This document shows positions 48,602 through 59,070 of a stretch of 64,000 nt of DNA, one piece after another; positions within the stretch are counted from its first letter, which is position 1, and each line of letters starts with the position of its first letter. Origin of the DNA: Pseudoalteromonas amylolytica (lineage in GTDB: Bacteria > Pseudomonadota > Gammaproteobacteria > Enterobacterales > Alteromonadaceae); assembly GCF_001854605.1 (NCBI RefSeq), contig NZ_MKJU01000028.1:249727-313726 (forward strand), in the 5' to 3' direction. The notes under the pieces were generated by a model, which worked only from the letters and a program-made list of their open reading frames with translations, was not told the DNA's origin and searched no databases. The translations under genes were made by a program, and so were the position numbers.

Positions 48602-48792
48602 TATGCACCTGCCTTCTGGTTGATAACCGTTTTAACACGCGCAATATTGCGACGTACTTTTTTCAGCTCGTGAGTTTGAGCTAGCTGACCAGTGCTCACT
48701 TGCATGCGCAGGTTGAACTGCTCACGTAGTAGCTCTAGAAGTTCAGCATTTAGCTCTTCTACGCTTTTGTCTTTAAGTTCGCTAGCTTTCAT
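48601..48792 (-). CDS. rpmC: 50S ribosomal protein L29
   Basis: This 63-residue helical protein ([20 protein letters not shown], then [11 protein letters not shown] and [12 protein letters not shown]) sits near the polypeptide exit tunnel. The start at 48792 shares one base with the rplP stop (TGATG), matching the usual L29 N terminus; a GTG one codon earlier is less likely. Confidence 0.98.
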   Translation of the reverse strand: MKASELKDKSVEELNAELLELLREQFNLRMQVSTGQLAQTHELKKVRRNIARVKTVINQKAGA

Positions 48793-49205
48793 CACATTAC
48801 CGTCCGAGTTACAAATGTTGTTTTGAAAGGTAATTTACGAGCAGCTAGGTTGAATGCTTCACGAGCAAGCTCTTCAGAAACACCTTCCATCTCGTAAAGT
48901 ACTTTGCCTGGCTGGATTTCAGCAACCCAGTACTCAACAGAACCTTTACCTTTACCCATACGAACTTCAAGCGGCTTTTCAGTGATTGGCTTGTCTGGGA
49001 ACACACGGATCCAGATTTTACCTTGACGCTTGATGTGACGTGTCATAGCACGACGAGCTGCTTCGATTTGACGAGCAGTCATACGACCACGACCTGTTGC
49101 TTTCAAGCCGAAAGAACCGAAGCTTACTTTGTTACCGCTGTTTGCAAGACCACGGTTGCGGCCTTTATGCACTTTACGGAATTTTGTACGTTTTGGCTGT
49201 AACAT
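48792..49205 (-). CDS. rplP: 50S ribosomal protein L16
   Basis: This 137-residue protein has [40 protein letters not shown] and [20 protein letters not shown]. It contacts the A-site tRNA region and is essential for peptidyl transfer. The Arg in [11 protein letters not shown]-flanking positions and its length equal those of E. coli L16. It lies 13 bp after rpsC. Confidence 0.98.
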   Translation of the reverse strand: MLQPKRTKFRKVHKGRNRGLANSGNKVSFGSFGLKATGRGRMTARQIEAARRAMTRHIKRQGKIWIRVFPDKPITEKPLEVRMGKGKGSVEYWVAEIQPGKVLYEMEGVSEELAREAFNLAARKLPFKTTFVTRTVM

Positions 49206-49218
49206 TAATCGCTACCTC

Positions 49219-49920
49219 TTACTTAGCACTTTTTTTGGCTTTCTTCGGCGCACGTTTAGCTGGCTTCTCTTGCTCTTGAACTAGTGGTAAACCACCAATT
49301 ACTTCGCCTTTGAAGATCCAAACTTTAACACCGATGATACCGTAAGTGGTTAACGCTTCAGAAGTTGCATAATCGATATCAGCACGTAGAGTATGTAGAG
49401 GTACACGACCTTCACGATACCACTCAGAACGTGCGATTTCTGCGCCGCCTAGACGACCGCTTACTTCAACTTTGATACCTTTAGCACCAATGCGCATTGC
49501 ATTTTGTACCGAACGCTTCATAGCGCGACGGAACATAACACGACGCTCAAGCTGAGATGCGATGCCATCTGCAACTAATTGTGCATCTAGCTCTGGTTTA
49601 CGTACTTCAGAAATATTGATCTGAGCAGGTACACCCGCAATCTTAGTTACAGCTTGACGAAGCTTTTCAACGTCTTCGCCTTTTTTACCGATAACAACAC
49701 CAGGACGAGCTGTGTGAATTGTTACACGGATTGATTTAGCTGGACGCTCGATAACGATTTTAGACACAGAAGCTGCTTTCAATTCCTTAGTAAGGTATTG
49801 ACGCACTTTGTGATCGCCAAAAAGCTGTGCAGAGAAATCTTTTGTATTCGCGTACCAGGTAGAAACCCAAGGTTTAGAGATACCTAGGCGAATACCAGTA
49901 GGATGAACTTTTTGTCCCAT
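49219..49920 (-). CDS. rpsC: 30S ribosomal protein S3
   Basis: This 233-residue protein begins [20 protein letters not shown] and contains the KH domain ([17 protein letters not shown]) and the C-terminal S3 domain (RMFRRAMKR-type segment, [20 protein letters not shown]). The tail is Lys-rich ([15 protein letters not shown]). It forms part of the mRNA entry site. It lies 12 bp after rplV. Confidence 0.98.
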   Translation of the reverse strand: MGQKVHPTGIRLGISKPWVSTWYANTKDFSAQLFGDHKVRQYLTKELKAASVSKIVIERPAKSIRVTIHTARPGVVIGKKGEDVEKLRQAVTKIAGVPAQINISEVRKPELDAQLVADGIASQLERRVMFRRAMKRSVQNAMRIGAKGIKVEVSGRLGGAEIARSEWYREGRVPLHTLRADIDYATSEALTTYGIIGVKVWIFKGEVIGGLPLVQEQEKPAKRAPKKAKKSAK

Positions 49921-49932
49921 TACTTATATCTC

Positions 49933-50265
49933 CTAGCTATCCGAAACCACAACAGTGATGTGGCTTGTACGCTTAAGGATGCGGTCTGCGCGTCCTTTAG
50001 CACGTGGCATGATACGTTTCATTGTAGGACCATCGTCCACAAAGATCGTAGCTACACGTAGCTCATCAATGTCAGCACCTTCGTTGTGCTCTGCGTTAGC
50101 AATAGCAGACTCAAGTACTTTTTTAACTAATACAGCCGCTTTTTTAGGGCTGTACGCCAGGATTTCTAGAGCGCGATCTACCGGTAGTCCGCGGATCTGA
50201 TCTGCTACTAGACGTGCTTTTTGCGCCGAACCAGAGGCGAATTTGTGTTTAGCTAATGCTTCCAT
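49933..50265 (-). CDS. rplV: 50S ribosomal protein L22
   Basis: This 110-residue protein ([20 protein letters not shown], then [20 protein letters not shown] and [20 protein letters not shown]) lines the exit tunnel; its beta hairpin is where macrolide tolerance mutations arise. Of two adjacent ATGs the second (50265) has the better distance to GGAGG. Confidence 0.98.
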   Translation of the reverse strand: MEALAKHKFASGSAQKARLVADQIRGLPVDRALEILAYSPKKAAVLVKKVLESAIANAEHNEGADIDELRVATIFVDDGPTMKRIMPRAKGRADRILKRTSHITVVVSDS

Positions 50266-50277
50266 CATACCCTCCGA

Positions 50278-50565
<288 letters not shown>

Positions 50566-50572
50566 TCAACTA

Positions 50573-51397
50573 TTACTTAGTACGACGACGTACGATTAAT
50601 TTATCAGTACGCTTGTTCTTACGTGTTTTAGCACCTTTGGTAGGCTTGCCCCATGGAGACACAGGGTGACGACCACCAGAAGTACGACCTTCACCACCAC
50701 CGTGTGGGTGATCAACCGGGTTCATGGCAACACCACGAACTGTCGGACGAATACCACGCCAGCGGTTAGCACCTGCTTTACCTAGTGAACGAAGCATATG
50801 CTCAGCATTGCCTACTTCACCTAAGGTAGCGCGACAGTCAGACTCAACTTTACGAACTTCGCCTGAACGAAGACGTAGAGTCACATATTGACCTTCACGT
50901 GCTAGGATTTGAACGTATGCACCAGCAGAACGTGCGATTTGAGCACCTTTACCTGGCTTTAATTCTACGTTGTGTACAGTCGAACCTACAGGCATGTTAC
51001 GCATCGGTAATGTGTTACCAGCTTTGATTGGTGCATCAACACCAGACTGGATCTGATCACCGGCTTTAAGGCCTTTAGGTGCAATGATGTAACGACGCTC
51101 ACCGTCTGCATATAATACAAGAGCGATGTTTGCGCTACGGTTTGGATCGTACTCTAAACGCTCAACAGTAGCTGGAATGCCATCTTTAGTACGTTTAAAG
51201 TCAATTACACGGTAGTGTTGCTTGTGACCACCACCGATGTGACGAACCGTGATACGACCGTTGTTGTTACGACCACCTGATTTAGAGTTTTTCTCTAAAA
51301 GCGGAGCGTATGGCTTACCCTTGTGTAGATCAGGGTTAACCACTTTAACGACGTGACGACGACCCGCAGAAGTTGGTTTACACTTTTGAAGTGCCAT
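50573..51397 (-). CDS. rplB: 50S ribosomal protein L2
   Basis: This 274-residue protein ([60 protein letters not shown]) is needed for subunit joining and peptidyl transfer; the conserved His-rich HPHGGGEG segment is intact. It lies 17 bp after rplW. Confidence 0.98.
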   Translation of the reverse strand: MALQKCKPTSAGRRHVVKVVNPDLHKGKPYAPLLEKNSKSGGRNNNGRITVRHIGGGHKQHYRVIDFKRTKDGIPATVERLEYDPNRSANIALVLYADGERRYIIAPKGLKAGDQIQSGVDAPIKAGNTLPMRNMPVGSTVHNVELKPGKGAQIARSAGAYVQILAREGQYVTLRLRSGEVRKVESDCRATLGEVGNAEHMLRSLGKAGANRWRGIRPTVRGVAMNPVDHPHGGGEGRTSGGRHPVSPWGKPTKGAKTRKNKRTDKLIVRRRTK

Positions 51398-51414
51398 AAT
51401 TCTAACTCCCCTTA

Positions 51415-51717
51415 TTACTCGGCGCCGCCGACAAAGTCTAGCTCGCTACCTTCTTTAAGAGTAACGTAGGCTTTCTTCCAGTCTGAACGACGACCGAAAC
51501 GCATACCAGTACGCTTTGTTTTACCCTTAACATTCAAAGTACGAACACCAGTTACTTCTACTTCAAAAAGCTTCTCAACAGCAGCTTTAACTTCAGCTTT
51601 AGTTGCATCTTTAGCTACTTTGAAAACAATCGTGTTGTTCTCTTCAGCAGCGATAGTGCTTTTCTCAGAGATGTGTGGAGCAAGAATTACTTTTAAAAGA
51701 CGTTCTTCACGGATCAT
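51415..51717 (-). CDS. rplW: 50S ribosomal protein L23
   Basis: This 100-residue protein ([40 protein letters not shown]) is the docking point for trigger factor and SRP at the tunnel exit. It overlaps the rplD stop by 4 bp (ATGA). Confidence 0.98.
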   Translation of the reverse strand: MIREERLLKVILAPHISEKSTIAAEENNTIVFKVAKDATKAEVKAAVEKLFEVEVTGVRTLNVKGKTKRTGMRFGRRSDWKKAYVTLKEGSELDFVGGAE

Positions 51718-52316
51718 GCTAGCGCCTCCTCAAGTTGCTTAACAGCACCTGCAGTAATAAGTACCTTATCGAAAGCGATTAGGCTTACTGGGTCAATGCC
51801 AGCTACATCACGAGTGTCAACCTTATAAAGGTTACGTGCAGAAAGGAATAGATTCTCATCTACTTCTTCAGTCACGATAAGCACGTCTTTAAGCTCAAGC
51901 TCTTTAAGCTTAGCTACAAGCTCTTTAGTTTTAGGTGCTTCTAAACCGAAGTTTTCAACAACCACTAAACGCTCTTGACGAACAAGCTCAGACAAGATGC
52001 TCTTAATCGCACCGCGATACATCTTACGGTTAACTTTTTGGCTGTGATCTTGCGGCTTAGCTGCAAAGCTCACACCACCGCTGCGCCAAATTGGGCTGCG
52101 AATTGTACCAGCACGAGCACGGCCAGTACCTTTTTGGCTGAATGGTTTCTTACCACCGCCTCTTACTTCAGAACGTGTCTTCTGAGCACGAGTACCTTGA
52201 CGAGCACCTGCTGCATAAGCAACAACTACCTGATGTACTAATGCTTCGTTAAACTCACGTCCAAAAGTAGCTTCGGAAACTTCAAGCGCGCCAGCGCCTT
52301 TAATTGCTAATTCCAT
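51714..52316 (-). CDS. rplD: 50S ribosomal protein L4
   Basis: This 200-residue protein has the L4 extended loop ([40 protein letters not shown]) and ends VKQLEEALA. In E. coli L4 also represses its own operon by acting on the S10 leader; a similar leader with an attenuator is seen upstream of rpsJ here. GGAG stands 8 bp before ATG 52316, preferred to the GTG one codon earlier. Confidence 0.98.
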   Translation of the reverse strand: MELAIKGAGALEVSEATFGREFNEALVHQVVVAYAAGARQGTRAQKTRSEVRGGGKKPFSQKGTGRARAGTIRSPIWRSGGVSFAAKPQDHSQKVNRKMYRGAIKSILSELVRQERLVVVENFGLEAPKTKELVAKLKELELKDVLIVTEEVDENLFLSARNLYKVDTRDVAGIDPVSLIAFDKVLITAGAVKQLEEALA

Positions 52317-52333
52317 CACTAAATCTCCAGGAC

Positions 52334-52969
52334 TTATGCTTTAACAGCTGGTTTAACGATAACGTCACCGCCGATAGCGCCAGGTACTGCACCTTTAACT
52401 AAAAGCAGGTTACGTTCAGCGTCAACACGTACTAGTTCAAGGTTCTGAGTAGTTGTTTGCACATTACCCATTTGACCAGCCATTTTCTTACCTTTAAACA
52501 CCTTACCAGGTGATTGGTTTTGACCGATTGAACCAGGAGCACGGTGAGACAAAGAGTTACCGTGAGTAGCGTCTTGCATGCTGAAGTTCCAGCGCTTAAC
52601 ACCACCTTGGAAACCTTTACCTTTTGAAGTACCAGTTACGTCTACTTTGCTTACGTCGTTGAAAAGTTCAACTGTAAGTTCAGCACCTACTTCAAAATCG
52701 CCTTCACCACCATTTAGGCGGAATTCCCACAGGCCACGACCCGCTTCAACACCTGCTTTAGCGAAGTGACCCGCTGCTGCTTTGTTTACACGGCTTGCTT
52801 TTTTCTCGCCTGCAGTAACTTGAAGCGCTTCATAACCGTCTGTTGCGTCAGATTTGATCTGAGTAACACGGTTAGGCGTCGCTTCGATAACTGTCACAGG
52901 GATAGATACACCATCTTCAGTGAAGATACGTGTCATACCCACTTTACGACCGACTAGACCTAATGCCAT
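52334..52969 (-). CDS. rplC: 50S ribosomal protein L3
   Basis: This 211-residue protein ([60 protein letters not shown]) helps start large-subunit assembly. The Gln in the [13 protein letters not shown] loop is the usual PrmB methylation site. It lies 27 bp after rpsJ. Confidence 0.98.
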   Translation of the reverse strand: MALGLVGRKVGMTRIFTEDGVSIPVTVIEATPNRVTQIKSDATDGYEALQVTAGEKKASRVNKAAAGHFAKAGVEAGRGLWEFRLNGGEGDFEVGAELTVELFNDVSKVDVTGTSKGKGFQGGVKRWNFSMQDATHGNSLSHRAPGSIGQNQSPGKVFKGKKMAGQMGNVQTTTQNLELVRVDAERNLLLVKGAVPGAIGGDVIVKPAVKA

Positions 52970-52996
52970 TTTCCTAAAACCTCTCTAATCTTCCGA

Positions 52997-53317
<321 letters not shown>

Positions 53318-53345
53318 TCAATTAAAAGAGCATTTAAAAAGAGCA

Positions 53346-53497
53346 TAAAAAAACCACCAGAACGAAATAAATACTTAAATCGCTGGTTGTCTTCTTATTT
53401 CTACCATTGAATTCCAAATCGGAATTCCTGTTTAATTGGCTTGAAATCCAAGCCCTATATTTGCTTTCGAGCTACTTAGTAGCAAGAAAGTCCGCAC
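53346..53497 (-). promoter_or_regulatory. S10 operon leader with stem-loops and an attenuator
   Basis: Between the promoter and rpsJ the minus strand can form several hairpins: TTGCTACT/AGTAGC near the 5' end, GGCTTG/CAAGCC, GGAATTCC/GGAATTC and finally ACCAG...CTGGT followed by GGTTTTTTT (53350-53390). The last looks like an intrinsic attenuator. This order matches the L4-controlled S10 leader known in E. coli and other gammaproteobacteria. L4 feedback is inferred from that resemblance. Confidence 0.75.
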
Positions 53498-53525
53498 ATT
53501 ATAATGAGATTGGTGATAAATGCAA
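53498..53525 (-). promoter_or_regulatory. Promoter of the S10 operon
   Basis: On the minus strand TTGCAT (53525-53520) and a perfect TATAAT (53503-53498) are 16 bp apart, placing the transcript start at the beginning of the structured S10 leader, about 180 nt before rpsJ. Confidence 0.85.
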
Positions 53526-53658
53526 CAACTAATGCTAAGTTATTTTAAGTACTGACGTAGATTACTAAATAATCCGCACAAGTATGCGAGGCCACTAGAA
53601 ATGGTCAGTCCAGTTAAAGCTTGCTATGCTATTGCAAATTTTTTGATGTGGTGTTGCC

Positions 53659-56085
53659 ATGGGAATTGTTTCTCGAACCTTAAACCTGTTCGCTCATTGG
53701 GCTAATTTATTATTTGTAAAAACAAAATTATTACCAGACAACCCAATAGCGCAATTTGACCTCAACCCCAATTTGCCAACCTTTTATGTCGCAAGGCTCA
53801 ATTCTCGCGCAGACTTGGCCGCATTAGATGCCGTTTGTAAAAAATTAGGTTTGCCTAGGCCAACCCAACCTCAAAGACTGGGAAATAACGACATTGACCG
53901 TTTTCTTGGCTTACAAAACCCAACCCCATTGTTTGCCAAAGTGGCAGCGCCTAGCAACGTATTAACTAAGGGCAGAGCTATTTTTACCGCATTACATGGT
54001 GATCCCCAAATACAGGCGCAAATTATCCCTGTCACCATTTTGTGGGGCCGAAATCCGGGCAAAGAAAAAGCTGGTATCGGCACACTCTTCTCTCACTCTT
54101 TAACGCCAAGCTGGCTGCGTAAGTTTTTCGTACTATTGTTTTCTGGTCGCGATAATTTAGTGAGATTTAGTCAACCGATAGACTTAAAGCAACTCATTAA
54201 TGATAAGTCTGATGTTGATGAACTACCACAAAAACTGGTACGTGTGGCTCGCGTGCATTTTCATCGTCAAAAACTGGCCGCAACTGGCCCCAAGCTGCCT
54301 TCTCGTGATAAGTTGTTCAGCTCATTATTAGCCGCTCCAGCCATCAAAAAAGCAATAGCTGATGAAGCCAAAAGCAAAGGCTTGAGCTATGAAGAAGCAC
54401 GCCTAAATGCGCAAGAGTTGCTTGATGAAATCGCGGCAAACTATTCTGATGCTATGGTGCGTGTCGGTGATCGTATACTTACGTGGCTTTGGACCAAACT
54501 CTACAATGGTATCGAAGTCAAGTATGCCGACCGCGTACATCAACTCGCCGACAAAGGCCACGAAATCATCTATGTGCCTTGTCACCGCAGCCATATGGAC
54601 TATTTGTTACTGACGTATGTGATTTACCATCAAGGTCTTGTGCCACCGCACATTGCTGCGGGAGTCAACCTTAACTTCTTCCCTGCCGGTGGTATTTTTA
54701 GACGTTCTGGGGCATTTTTCATTCGTCGCTCATTTGCAGGTAATAAGCTCTACTCTGCGGTGTTTAAAGAATATTTAAGTCAGCTGTTTATAAAAGGTTA
54801 TTCGGTTAAGTTTTACACTGAAGGCGGGCGCAGCCGTACGGGTCGTCTACTGCCACCTAAAACCGGAATGCTCGCAATGACGCTTCAATCTATGCTCAGA
54901 GGCATTGACCGTCCCATTTCAATCGTGCCCGTGTATATCGGTTATGAGCACGTTATGGAGATCAATACCTACCTCAAAGAGCTCGCGGGAAATAACAAAA
55001 AGAATGAATCTGTGTTTGCCGTGTTCAAGGCCATCAAAAATCTCAAAAACTATGGTCGTGGTTATTTGAATTTTGGCGAGCCCATTAACGTCAATCAGTA
55101 CCTGACGGAGCATCAAAGTAACTGGCGTGATGCGATTCACCCAACCGACGTCCAAAAACCACAATGGCTAAACACTCAAGTGGCTGAACTGGCCGATACG
55201 ATCATGACCAACATTAACAGTGCAACTGCACTTAATGCCATCAATCTATTAGCCACAATACTGCTGTGCAATAGCCAGTTTGCTTTGAGCAAACGCAAGT
55301 TGCTCACACAACTGTCGTTCTATCTGACCCTACAACGTAGTGCAAAATACAACGCACAGGTCACGGTTCCAGAAGACAGCGCAGAAGAATTACTCTCACA
55401 CGCGTTGCAACTTAACAAGCTGGATGTTATTGCCGATGAGCTGGGCGAGATCATCGCCATAAAAGAAAAAGAGCGCACACTCTTTAACTACTATCGCAAC
55501 AACATCCTACATCTATTCGCGGTGCCCAGCGTAATTGCTCAGCTGCTGTTCAATCGCTTCACTGTCAATGTGGATGAATGCAAAAAAATGTTTGCAACCC
55601 TATATCCGTTGTTTGCCAAAGAGTGGTTCCTCACACCGCTACGAGACGAATACATAGAGGAAGTATTGGTCTGCTTCGCACAGCAGGGGCTGATCGAATT
55701 TAATGGCCAAACCGCACAGGTCAAAAAAGACAGTAGCGTAGTAACACAGCTTGAAATGCTGGGTAAGGTCTGTCACTTAACCCTAGAGCGCTATGCGATT
55801 ACAGTGAGCCTTATTCAAAATAATCAAGGTATTACCCGCAAAAACTTAGAAATTGAAAGCGACGTAATCGCCAATCGTCTAGGCACGCTACATGGCATCA
55901 AAAGCCCAGAATTTTTTGATAAAAAGGTCTTGGTGGCATTTATCAGCAGCTTGAAAGAAAACGGCTTTATCAAAATGTCTGATGAGCAGTGCATACGTGC
56001 AGAAGCTAAGCTGGAACATTTACAACACTACCTAGATGAATTACTGCCCGCTAGTATTTCTCATTCAATTCAAGATACGCTGTAA
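53659..56085 (+). CDS. plsB: Glycerol-3-phosphate 1-O-acyltransferase PlsB
   Basis: This 808-residue inner-membrane-associated enzyme acylates glycerol 3-phosphate with acyl-ACP or acyl-CoA, the first step of phospholipid synthesis. The acyltransferase motifs are present: block I VPCHRSHMDYLLL (HX4D catalytic pair), block II GAFFIRRSF, block III FYTEGGRSRTGRLLPPKTGM and block IV ISIVPVYIGYEHV. Length equals E. coli PlsB (807). It is divergent from the S10 operon and ends next to a hairpin shared with tesB. Confidence 0.96.
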   Translation: MGIVSRTLNLFAHWANLLFVKTKLLPDNPIAQFDLNPNLPTFYVARLNSRADLAALDAVCKKLGLPRPTQPQRLGNNDIDRFLGLQNPTPLFAKVAAPSNVLTKGRAIFTALHGDPQIQAQIIPVTILWGRNPGKEKAGIGTLFSHSLTPSWLRKFFVLLFSGRDNLVRFSQPIDLKQLINDKSDVDELPQKLVRVARVHFHRQKLAATGPKLPSRDKLFSSLLAAPAIKKAIADEAKSKGLSYEEARLNAQELLDEIAANYSDAMVRVGDRILTWLWTKLYNGIEVKYADRVHQLADKGHEIIYVPCHRSHMDYLLLTYVIYHQGLVPPHIAAGVNLNFFPAGGIFRRSGAFFIRRSFAGNKLYSAVFKEYLSQLFIKGYSVKFYTEGGRSRTGRLLPPKTGMLAMTLQSMLRGIDRPISIVPVYIGYEHVMEINTYLKELAGNNKKNESVFAVFKAIKNLKNYGRGYLNFGEPINVNQYLTEHQSNWRDAIHPTDVQKPQWLNTQVAELADTIMTNINSATALNAINLLATILLCNSQFALSKRKLLTQLSFYLTLQRSAKYNAQVTVPEDSAEELLSHALQLNKLDVIADELGEIIAIKEKERTLFNYYRNNILHLFAVPSVIAQLLFNRFTVNVDECKKMFATLYPLFAKEWFLTPLRDEYIEEVLVCFAQQGLIEFNGQTAQVKKDSSVVTQLEMLGKVCHLTLERYAITVSLIQNNQGITRKNLEIESDVIANRLGTLHGIKSPEFFDKKVLVAFISSLKENGFIKMSDEQCIRAEAKLEHLQHYLDELLPASISHSIQDTL

Positions 56086-56096
56086 CCAAAAACAAG

Positions 56097-56121
56097 TTGG
56101 CCGCTTTCGATAAGCGGCCAA
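56097..56121. terminator. Hairpin between plsB and tesB
   Basis: TTGGCCGCTT (56097-56106) and AAGCGGCCAA (56112-56121) form a perfect 10-bp stem with a 5-base loop between two convergent genes. There is no long T-run on either side, so it may be a weak bidirectional terminator or a 3'-end protecting hairpin. Confidence 0.6.
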
Positions 56122-56126
56122 GGCTG

Positions 56127-56987
56127 TTAACTTCTTTGGCGCATCACCCCTTCTTGAATGGTCGATGCCACCAGCTCCCCCTCGCGGTTGAAGAATTGGC
56201 CACGTACTAAACCTCTGCCATTTGATGCACTAGGGCTATCAACACTGTATAGGATCCAATCATCCATTCTAAAAGGACGATGAAACCACATCGCATGATC
56301 TATGGTCGCAACCTGCATGTTCGGTTGCATAAATGATAAGCCATGTGGCTGTAAAGCGGTTGGTAAGAACTCAAAGTCAGATGCATAGGCAAGTAAGTAG
56401 TTGTGAATACGCCTGTCATCAGGAAGCGGTCCATTTGCCTTAAACCACACGTGACGTTGTGGCTCTGTCACCTCTGGCTGAAATGGGTTTTGAAATTCCA
56501 CCGGTCGCGTTTCAAGTGGCATATCGCAGGTAAACTTATTGCGTAACTTTTCAGGGATAAGCGCTTTGTTCTCACGATAGAAATCCAATGAGGATTTCAG
56601 CTCTTCTGGACCGGGGACATTCGGCATGGTGCTTTGGTGAGATAAGCCGGGTTCGTCGCCCTGAAAAGATGCGGTCATATAAAAGATTGGCTTACCGTAT
56701 TGGATTGCACGCACTCGGCGAGTACTAAAACTGCGCCCGTCCCTGATCACTTCAACATCGTAGACAATCGGCTTTTTAGCATCCCCTGGGCGCAAAAAAT
56801 ATGAATGTAACGAGTTTACATATCGCCCTTCTGGCAGGGTATATTTCGCAGCTGACAGCGCTTGCCCCATTACTTGGCCGCCAAACACCTGAGGGAAGCC
56901 TAAATCCTGACTCTGTCCTCGATAAATACCCTGCTCTATCTCCTCAAGCTTCAATAAAGACAATAAATCGGTAAGAACTTGACTCAT
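56127..56987 (-). CDS. tesB: Acyl-CoA thioesterase II
   Basis: This 286-residue double-hotdog thioesterase hydrolyses a wide range of acyl-CoAs. TesB features are [37 protein letters not shown] and, in the second half, the catalytic Asp in [19 protein letters not shown], with the [16 protein letters not shown] segment. Length equals E. coli TesB. It is convergent with plsB and divergent from the EVE-domain gene. Confidence 0.95.
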   Translation of the reverse strand: MSQVLTDLLSLLKLEEIEQGIYRGQSQDLGFPQVFGGQVMGQALSAAKYTLPEGRYVNSLHSYFLRPGDAKKPIVYDVEVIRDGRSFSTRRVRAIQYGKPIFYMTASFQGDEPGLSHQSTMPNVPGPEELKSSLDFYRENKALIPEKLRNKFTCDMPLETRPVEFQNPFQPEVTEPQRHVWFKANGPLPDDRRIHNYLLAYASDFEFLPTALQPHGLSFMQPNMQVATIDHAMWFHRPFRMDDWILYSVDSPSASNGRGLVRGQFFNREGELVASTIQEGVMRQRS

Positions 56988-57132
56988 CGAGACCTCTTAT
57001 TTCATCAGTTTAATTAAATAATCATAGTATAATAGTAACCTAAGTGAGTCACTCACCCCCAAGCTATTAGAGAAAATAGTTGTAGGCTCACCGCATCGTT
57101 ATTCTTATATTTGCAACAAGGTTGGGCGCAAC

Positions 57133-57582
57133 ATGGCATATTGGTTATTCAAAACAGAACCCGATACATTTTCTATCGACGATTTAAAATCAGCAGGCGA
57201 GCAAGGCACTTTTTGGGAAGGCGTCAGAAACTATCAGGCTCGTAACTTTTTACGAGATAAAGTGCAACTTAATGACTTAGTGTTTATTTACCACTCTAGC
57301 TGTAAGGTGCCTGCCATTGTAGGAATCGCCAAAGTCACTAAAGCTGCACAGCCCGACCCACACCAGTTTGATTCAAACAGTGATTATTTTGATGAAAAGT
57401 CGAGCGCCGATAATCCACGCTGGTATGGCGTCACTTTGAAATATGTACAGCACCTTAAGCCAGTTAGTCTCGCTGCAATCAAAGCTAACCCCAATATTGT
57501 CGAATTAGCGTTGAAAAAAGCCAGCCGCCTGTCGGTAATGCCCGTGTCTGAACATGAGTGGCAGTTACTAACGCAAGCTTAG
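57133..57582 (+). CDS. EVE-domain protein
   Basis: This 149-residue protein starts MAYWLFKTEPDTFSIDDLKS and continues with TFWEGVRNYQARNFLRD and VFIYHSSCKVPAIVGIAKV, the EVE fold (PUA-like) found in bacterial homologues of human thymocyte nuclear protein 1. EVE domains are thought to bind modified bases in nucleic acid; the cellular job of the stand-alone form is unknown. Its stop codon overlaps that of the convergent small membrane protein gene. Confidence 0.88.
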   Translation: MAYWLFKTEPDTFSIDDLKSAGEQGTFWEGVRNYQARNFLRDKVQLNDLVFIYHSSCKVPAIVGIAKVTKAAQPDPHQFDSNSDYFDEKSSADNPRWYGVTLKYVQHLKPVSLAAIKANPNIVELALKKASRLSVMPVSEHEWQLLTQA

Positions 57583-57800
57583 TGTCGATGACGTGAACGA
57601 GTTCTTTTGTCTTTTTCGACTTGCACACCACCTTTTGGCACGATGGAAAAATACAGTAATAACGTGAGCCATGAAAAAACTATCGTGCCGATTAACCAAC
57701 CGTTTTTTTCATGGCCTTTTGTGCGTTTACTACCTAAAATGATTGCCAGCGGAATCAAATACCCGCACACGGCAATAAATAATAGTATTAGCTCATTCAT
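57579..57800 (-). CDS. Small two-helix membrane protein, coupled to the potassium channel gene
   Basis: This 73-residue protein has two hydrophobic helices (about 2-22, NELILLFIAVCGYLIPLAII, and 37-56, WLIGTIVFSWLTLLLYFSIV) with a basic loop between them and a basic His/Arg tail (KDKRTRSRHRH). I do not recognise a family. The start ATG at 57800 overlaps the stop of the K+ channel gene (ATGA) and has AAGG 5 bp upstream, so the two are translated together. It may be an accessory subunit, but this is inferred from context only. Confidence 0.65.
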   Translation of the reverse strand: MNELILLFIAVCGYLIPLAIILGSKRTKGHEKNGWLIGTIVFSWLTLLLYFSIVPKGGVQVEKDKRTRSRHRH

Positions 57801-58861
57801 GACAACCTTTGCCAAGCCACCTCATCAGGTAATACCCGTTCAGCGGCGATGTAGTGTAAAATATCCCCAGCATTGACTAGATAGTCAAGCGGCGGGTTCA
57901 AGTCCATATTCTGTGCACTTAAATCATGGGCCACACCCAGTAAAATTGCATCATGCTTTTCTTTAAAATAATGAAATAAAGCGCCAAACTGACAAGTCTT
58001 CACACTCGCTGGGAGCTGCAGGCTAAATTGGGTATCGCCATGTAAGGTCGACAACAGCTCTTCTTGCACACGGCTAGAACCTGGGTCCTGCATTGCTCTG
58101 ACTAGAATTTCCGCAGATTTACTAGCTGAGCACTCCACATTCTGACAATGCGCTCTAAGCAATGCGACTTTGCTTTCATCCACAAAATGCGCACTGATAT
58201 GCGCCCCTGTTTGTACCATAGGGCTTAGTTTAAGGGCTGTGGTGAAGGTTTGATCATCGTCTTGTCCATCGATGATAATTTTATCGGCAGTACTGATCGC
58301 AATACGTGCCAATTCGTCATTATCTGTAAAGCTCGATAACCTCGCAAAATCCACTTCTGAATAACTTAACAAGGGATGTTCAATTTCGTCGACCACTGCC
58401 AAAACAATGCGTCTATCCTGCCTTTTGGTATCGGCTAAGATATAGTCGATCATCTTCTTTGTGCGTATTGAGTGCCAACCAAAAATAATGATGTGATTAC
58501 GTAGGTGGTTAAAGTTTTTATCGCCTGTCATTGCTCTTCTAATCCAAAATGTCATGAACTGACCCGCTTTACCGAGTAAAATACCAAATAAGGCTAGGCC
58601 GAACGGAATTTGTACCAATGCCACTATCCAGCGCCCCATACTGGTTGTTGCGCTGAAATCGCCGTAACCGACGGTTGAAGTGGTCACTATGTAGTAATAA
58701 ATAAAAGTATCAGGCTCAATTAATGCCCGCTCACCCGCATAATTCAGCAACACCCATACAAGTAACAAATGGCAAACAGTGACCGTGATTAACAGCTGCC
58801 AGCTCGCTTTGTCAACGTGCGCTCTGAGCAACACCATAAAACGTTTAAAAATTAAAGGCAT
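57797..58861 (-). CDS. Potassium channel with pore loop and cytoplasmic TrkA-N/RCK domain
   Basis: This 354-residue protein has two transmembrane helices (about 20-40, LLITVTVCHLLLVWVLLNYA, and 75-100) around a pore loop with the selectivity filter TVGYGDFSATT. A cytoplasmic Rossmann-like RCK domain (HIIIFGWHSIRTKKMIDYIL, then VVDEIEHPLL) follows. It should be a ligand-gated K+ channel of the Kch/MthK type. The nucleotide-binding start reads GWHSIR and not GxGxxG, so the regulatory ligand is uncertain. It is followed by a coupled small membrane protein gene. Confidence 0.88.
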   Translation of the reverse strand: MPLIFKRFMVLLRAHVDKASWQLLITVTVCHLLLVWVLLNYAGERALIEPDTFIYYYIVTTSTVGYGDFSATTSMGRWIVALVQIPFGLALFGILLGKAGQFMTFWIRRAMTGDKNFNHLRNHIIIFGWHSIRTKKMIDYILADTKRQDRRIVLAVVDEIEHPLLSYSEVDFARLSSFTDNDELARIAISTADKIIIDGQDDDQTFTTALKLSPMVQTGAHISAHFVDESKVALLRAHCQNVECSASKSAEILVRAMQDPGSSRVQEELLSTLHGDTQFSLQLPASVKTCQFGALFHYFKEKHDAILLGVAHDLSAQNMDLNPPLDYLVNAGDILHYIAAERVLPDEVAWQRLS

Positions 58862-59070
58862 AATTTAATGCTATCTATTGTCCCATAGTGCCACCTTACT
58901 CTATCTCTACAGGCTTGAAAACCTTAAAAAATACGCATTTATGAGCAATAGCACAACGAGTAAAATATTAAATACAAATGTAGACATAGTAGCGAATCAT
59001 GCAAAGCTCGTATTTTGTCCCAACTTCAGTATACTGGAGTGAGGCAATTGGGAGAAAAAGGTGAAGTAGT

